Below, one piece after another: positions 61,157 through 61,374 of a stretch of 61,374 bases of DNA (its first letter is position 1; each line of letters starts with the position of its first letter). The stretch spans positions 1-61,374 of the forward strand of contig JAAEOI010000132.1 in assembly GCA_024244665.1 (NCBI GenBank). The letters are read 5' to 3'. Origin of the DNA: Bacteroidota bacterium. Its GTDB lineage: Bacteria; Bacteroidota; Bacteroidia; Bacteroidales; GCA-2748055. The notes under the pieces were generated by a model that made no database searches, had not been told where the DNA came from, and worked only from the letters and a program-made list of their open reading frames with translations. The translations under genes and the position numbers were made by a program.

Positions 61157-61177
61157 TTTCCCTTTTGTTTAGGGAAA
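61157..61177. repeat. Short hairpin at the 3' end of the last gene
   Basis: TTTCCCT, 7-base loop, AGGGAAA. It overlaps the stop codon of the minus-strand gene and could help end transcription, but lacks a T run. Confidence 0.3.
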
Positions 61178-61374
61178 TGGCATGAAAGTTTTTCTAAATA
61201 GAATATTCACCCCCAGATTATTGCCATACATTTGTCCAATATCGGCAGCAAGCATTACATTCAGGTCAATACCCTTCCAAATTGATGGGAATGTTGTTTC
61301 GAAATACCAGCTGAACTGGTTTTTTGCGGGGTCAATTGCAAGTGAATACGTCCCTTTATTGTTGCTATATGTGA
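61169..61374 (-). CDS. C-terminal end of a probable outer-membrane beta-barrel protein (partial)
   Basis: The minus-strand frame enters from the window edge and ends at a TAA (61169-61171). The 67 residues seen alternate polar and hydrophobic positions in strand-like stretches: GTYSLAIDPAKNQFSWYFET, IDLNVMLAADIGQMYGNN and LGVNILFRKTF. This pattern, with an aromatic near the end, suits the last strands of an outer-membrane barrel such as the Wzi-like proteins of this phylum, but the family cannot be fixed from this much sequence. Confidence 0.5.
   Translation of the reverse strand, partial: TYSNNKGTYSLAIDPAKNQFSWYFETTFPSIWKGIDLNVMLAADIGQMYGNNLGVNILFRKTFMPFP

Noticed and set aside
1..61374. 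tRNA, rRNA, CRISPR arrays, prophage or intact transposons
   Set aside because: Intergenic stretches were read on both strands and none shows cloverleaf sequence, spaced direct repeats or transposase/integrase motifs.

Overview
The window reads as chromosomal DNA of a Bacteroidota (Bacteroidetes) bacterium, most likely an anaerobic or facultative, free-living member of the Bacteroidales/Marinilabiliales. The evidence is a TonB-dependent receptor paired with a DUF4249 lipoprotein, MacB/FtsX-type permeases with family-typical C-termini, a bifunctional Fkp, lipoproteins with short lipoboxes, -7 elements of the TAnnTTTG type with few Shine-Dalgarno sequences, and catabolic accessory genes (sulfatase, GH109, DUF1080, Gfo/Idh/MocA, PQQ-propeller proteins). 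No rRNA, tRNA, CRISPR array, phage or intact insertion sequence was seen.

Layout. 1-3.5 kb: a deleted DUF4136 lipoprotein, YccF, a PQQ-propeller lipoprotein and a Gfo/Idh/MocA oxidoreductase. 4.2-10.5 kb: a regulatory block in which a sigma-54 NtrC-type response regulator and its histidine kinase diverge from a MacB-like permease that has its own sigma-54-type promoter; an SDR-like gene with a second sigma-54-type promoter converges on the permease across an inverted array of heptamers. 10.6-20.6 kb: Fkp, a DUF1080 protein, a PDZ-PDZ-7TM-SpoIIE phosphatase, a sulfatase and a MATE exporter. 20.7-27 kb: TypA, an FKBP isomerase and the DUF4249/TonB receptor pair. 27-29.4 kb: a two-gene operon of an EgtD-type histidine methyltransferase and a three-domain rhodanese that matches the anaerobic ergothioneine pathway (EanA/EanB). 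29.4-30.3 kb: gene debris. 30.4-37.8 kb: DEAD-box helicase, second PQQ-propeller protein, metallophosphoesterase, a YtfI/YtfJ-like pair and an ABC-F ATPase. 37.9-49.6 kb: second MacB-like permease, an AAA ATPase with a palindromic operator, and a large alpha-2-macroglobulin lipoprotein followed by penicillin-binding protein 1C. 49.7-61.4 kb: sugar isomerase, YncE-phosphoesterase fusion, GH109-like protein, LarA-like protein, third permease, a receiver-only response regulator and the end of a probable outer-membrane protein.

How the genes fit together. The most specific metabolic inference is ergothioneine made from histidine without oxygen: methylation to hercynine (EanA), then direct sulfur insertion (EanB). 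The A2M-PbpC pair is a known periplasmic protease-trap and peptidoglycan-repair module. The permeases and two-component genes form a stress or efflux regulatory circuit of a type common in this phylum. A second theme is decay: many of the longer intergenic gaps hold short, recognisable fragments of dead genes (GH106-like, TPR, histidine kinase, NmrA, Tat/reductive-dehalogenase-like, sugar isomerase, DUF4136-like, DUF4249). All family names come from reading the translations by eye; no database search was run.
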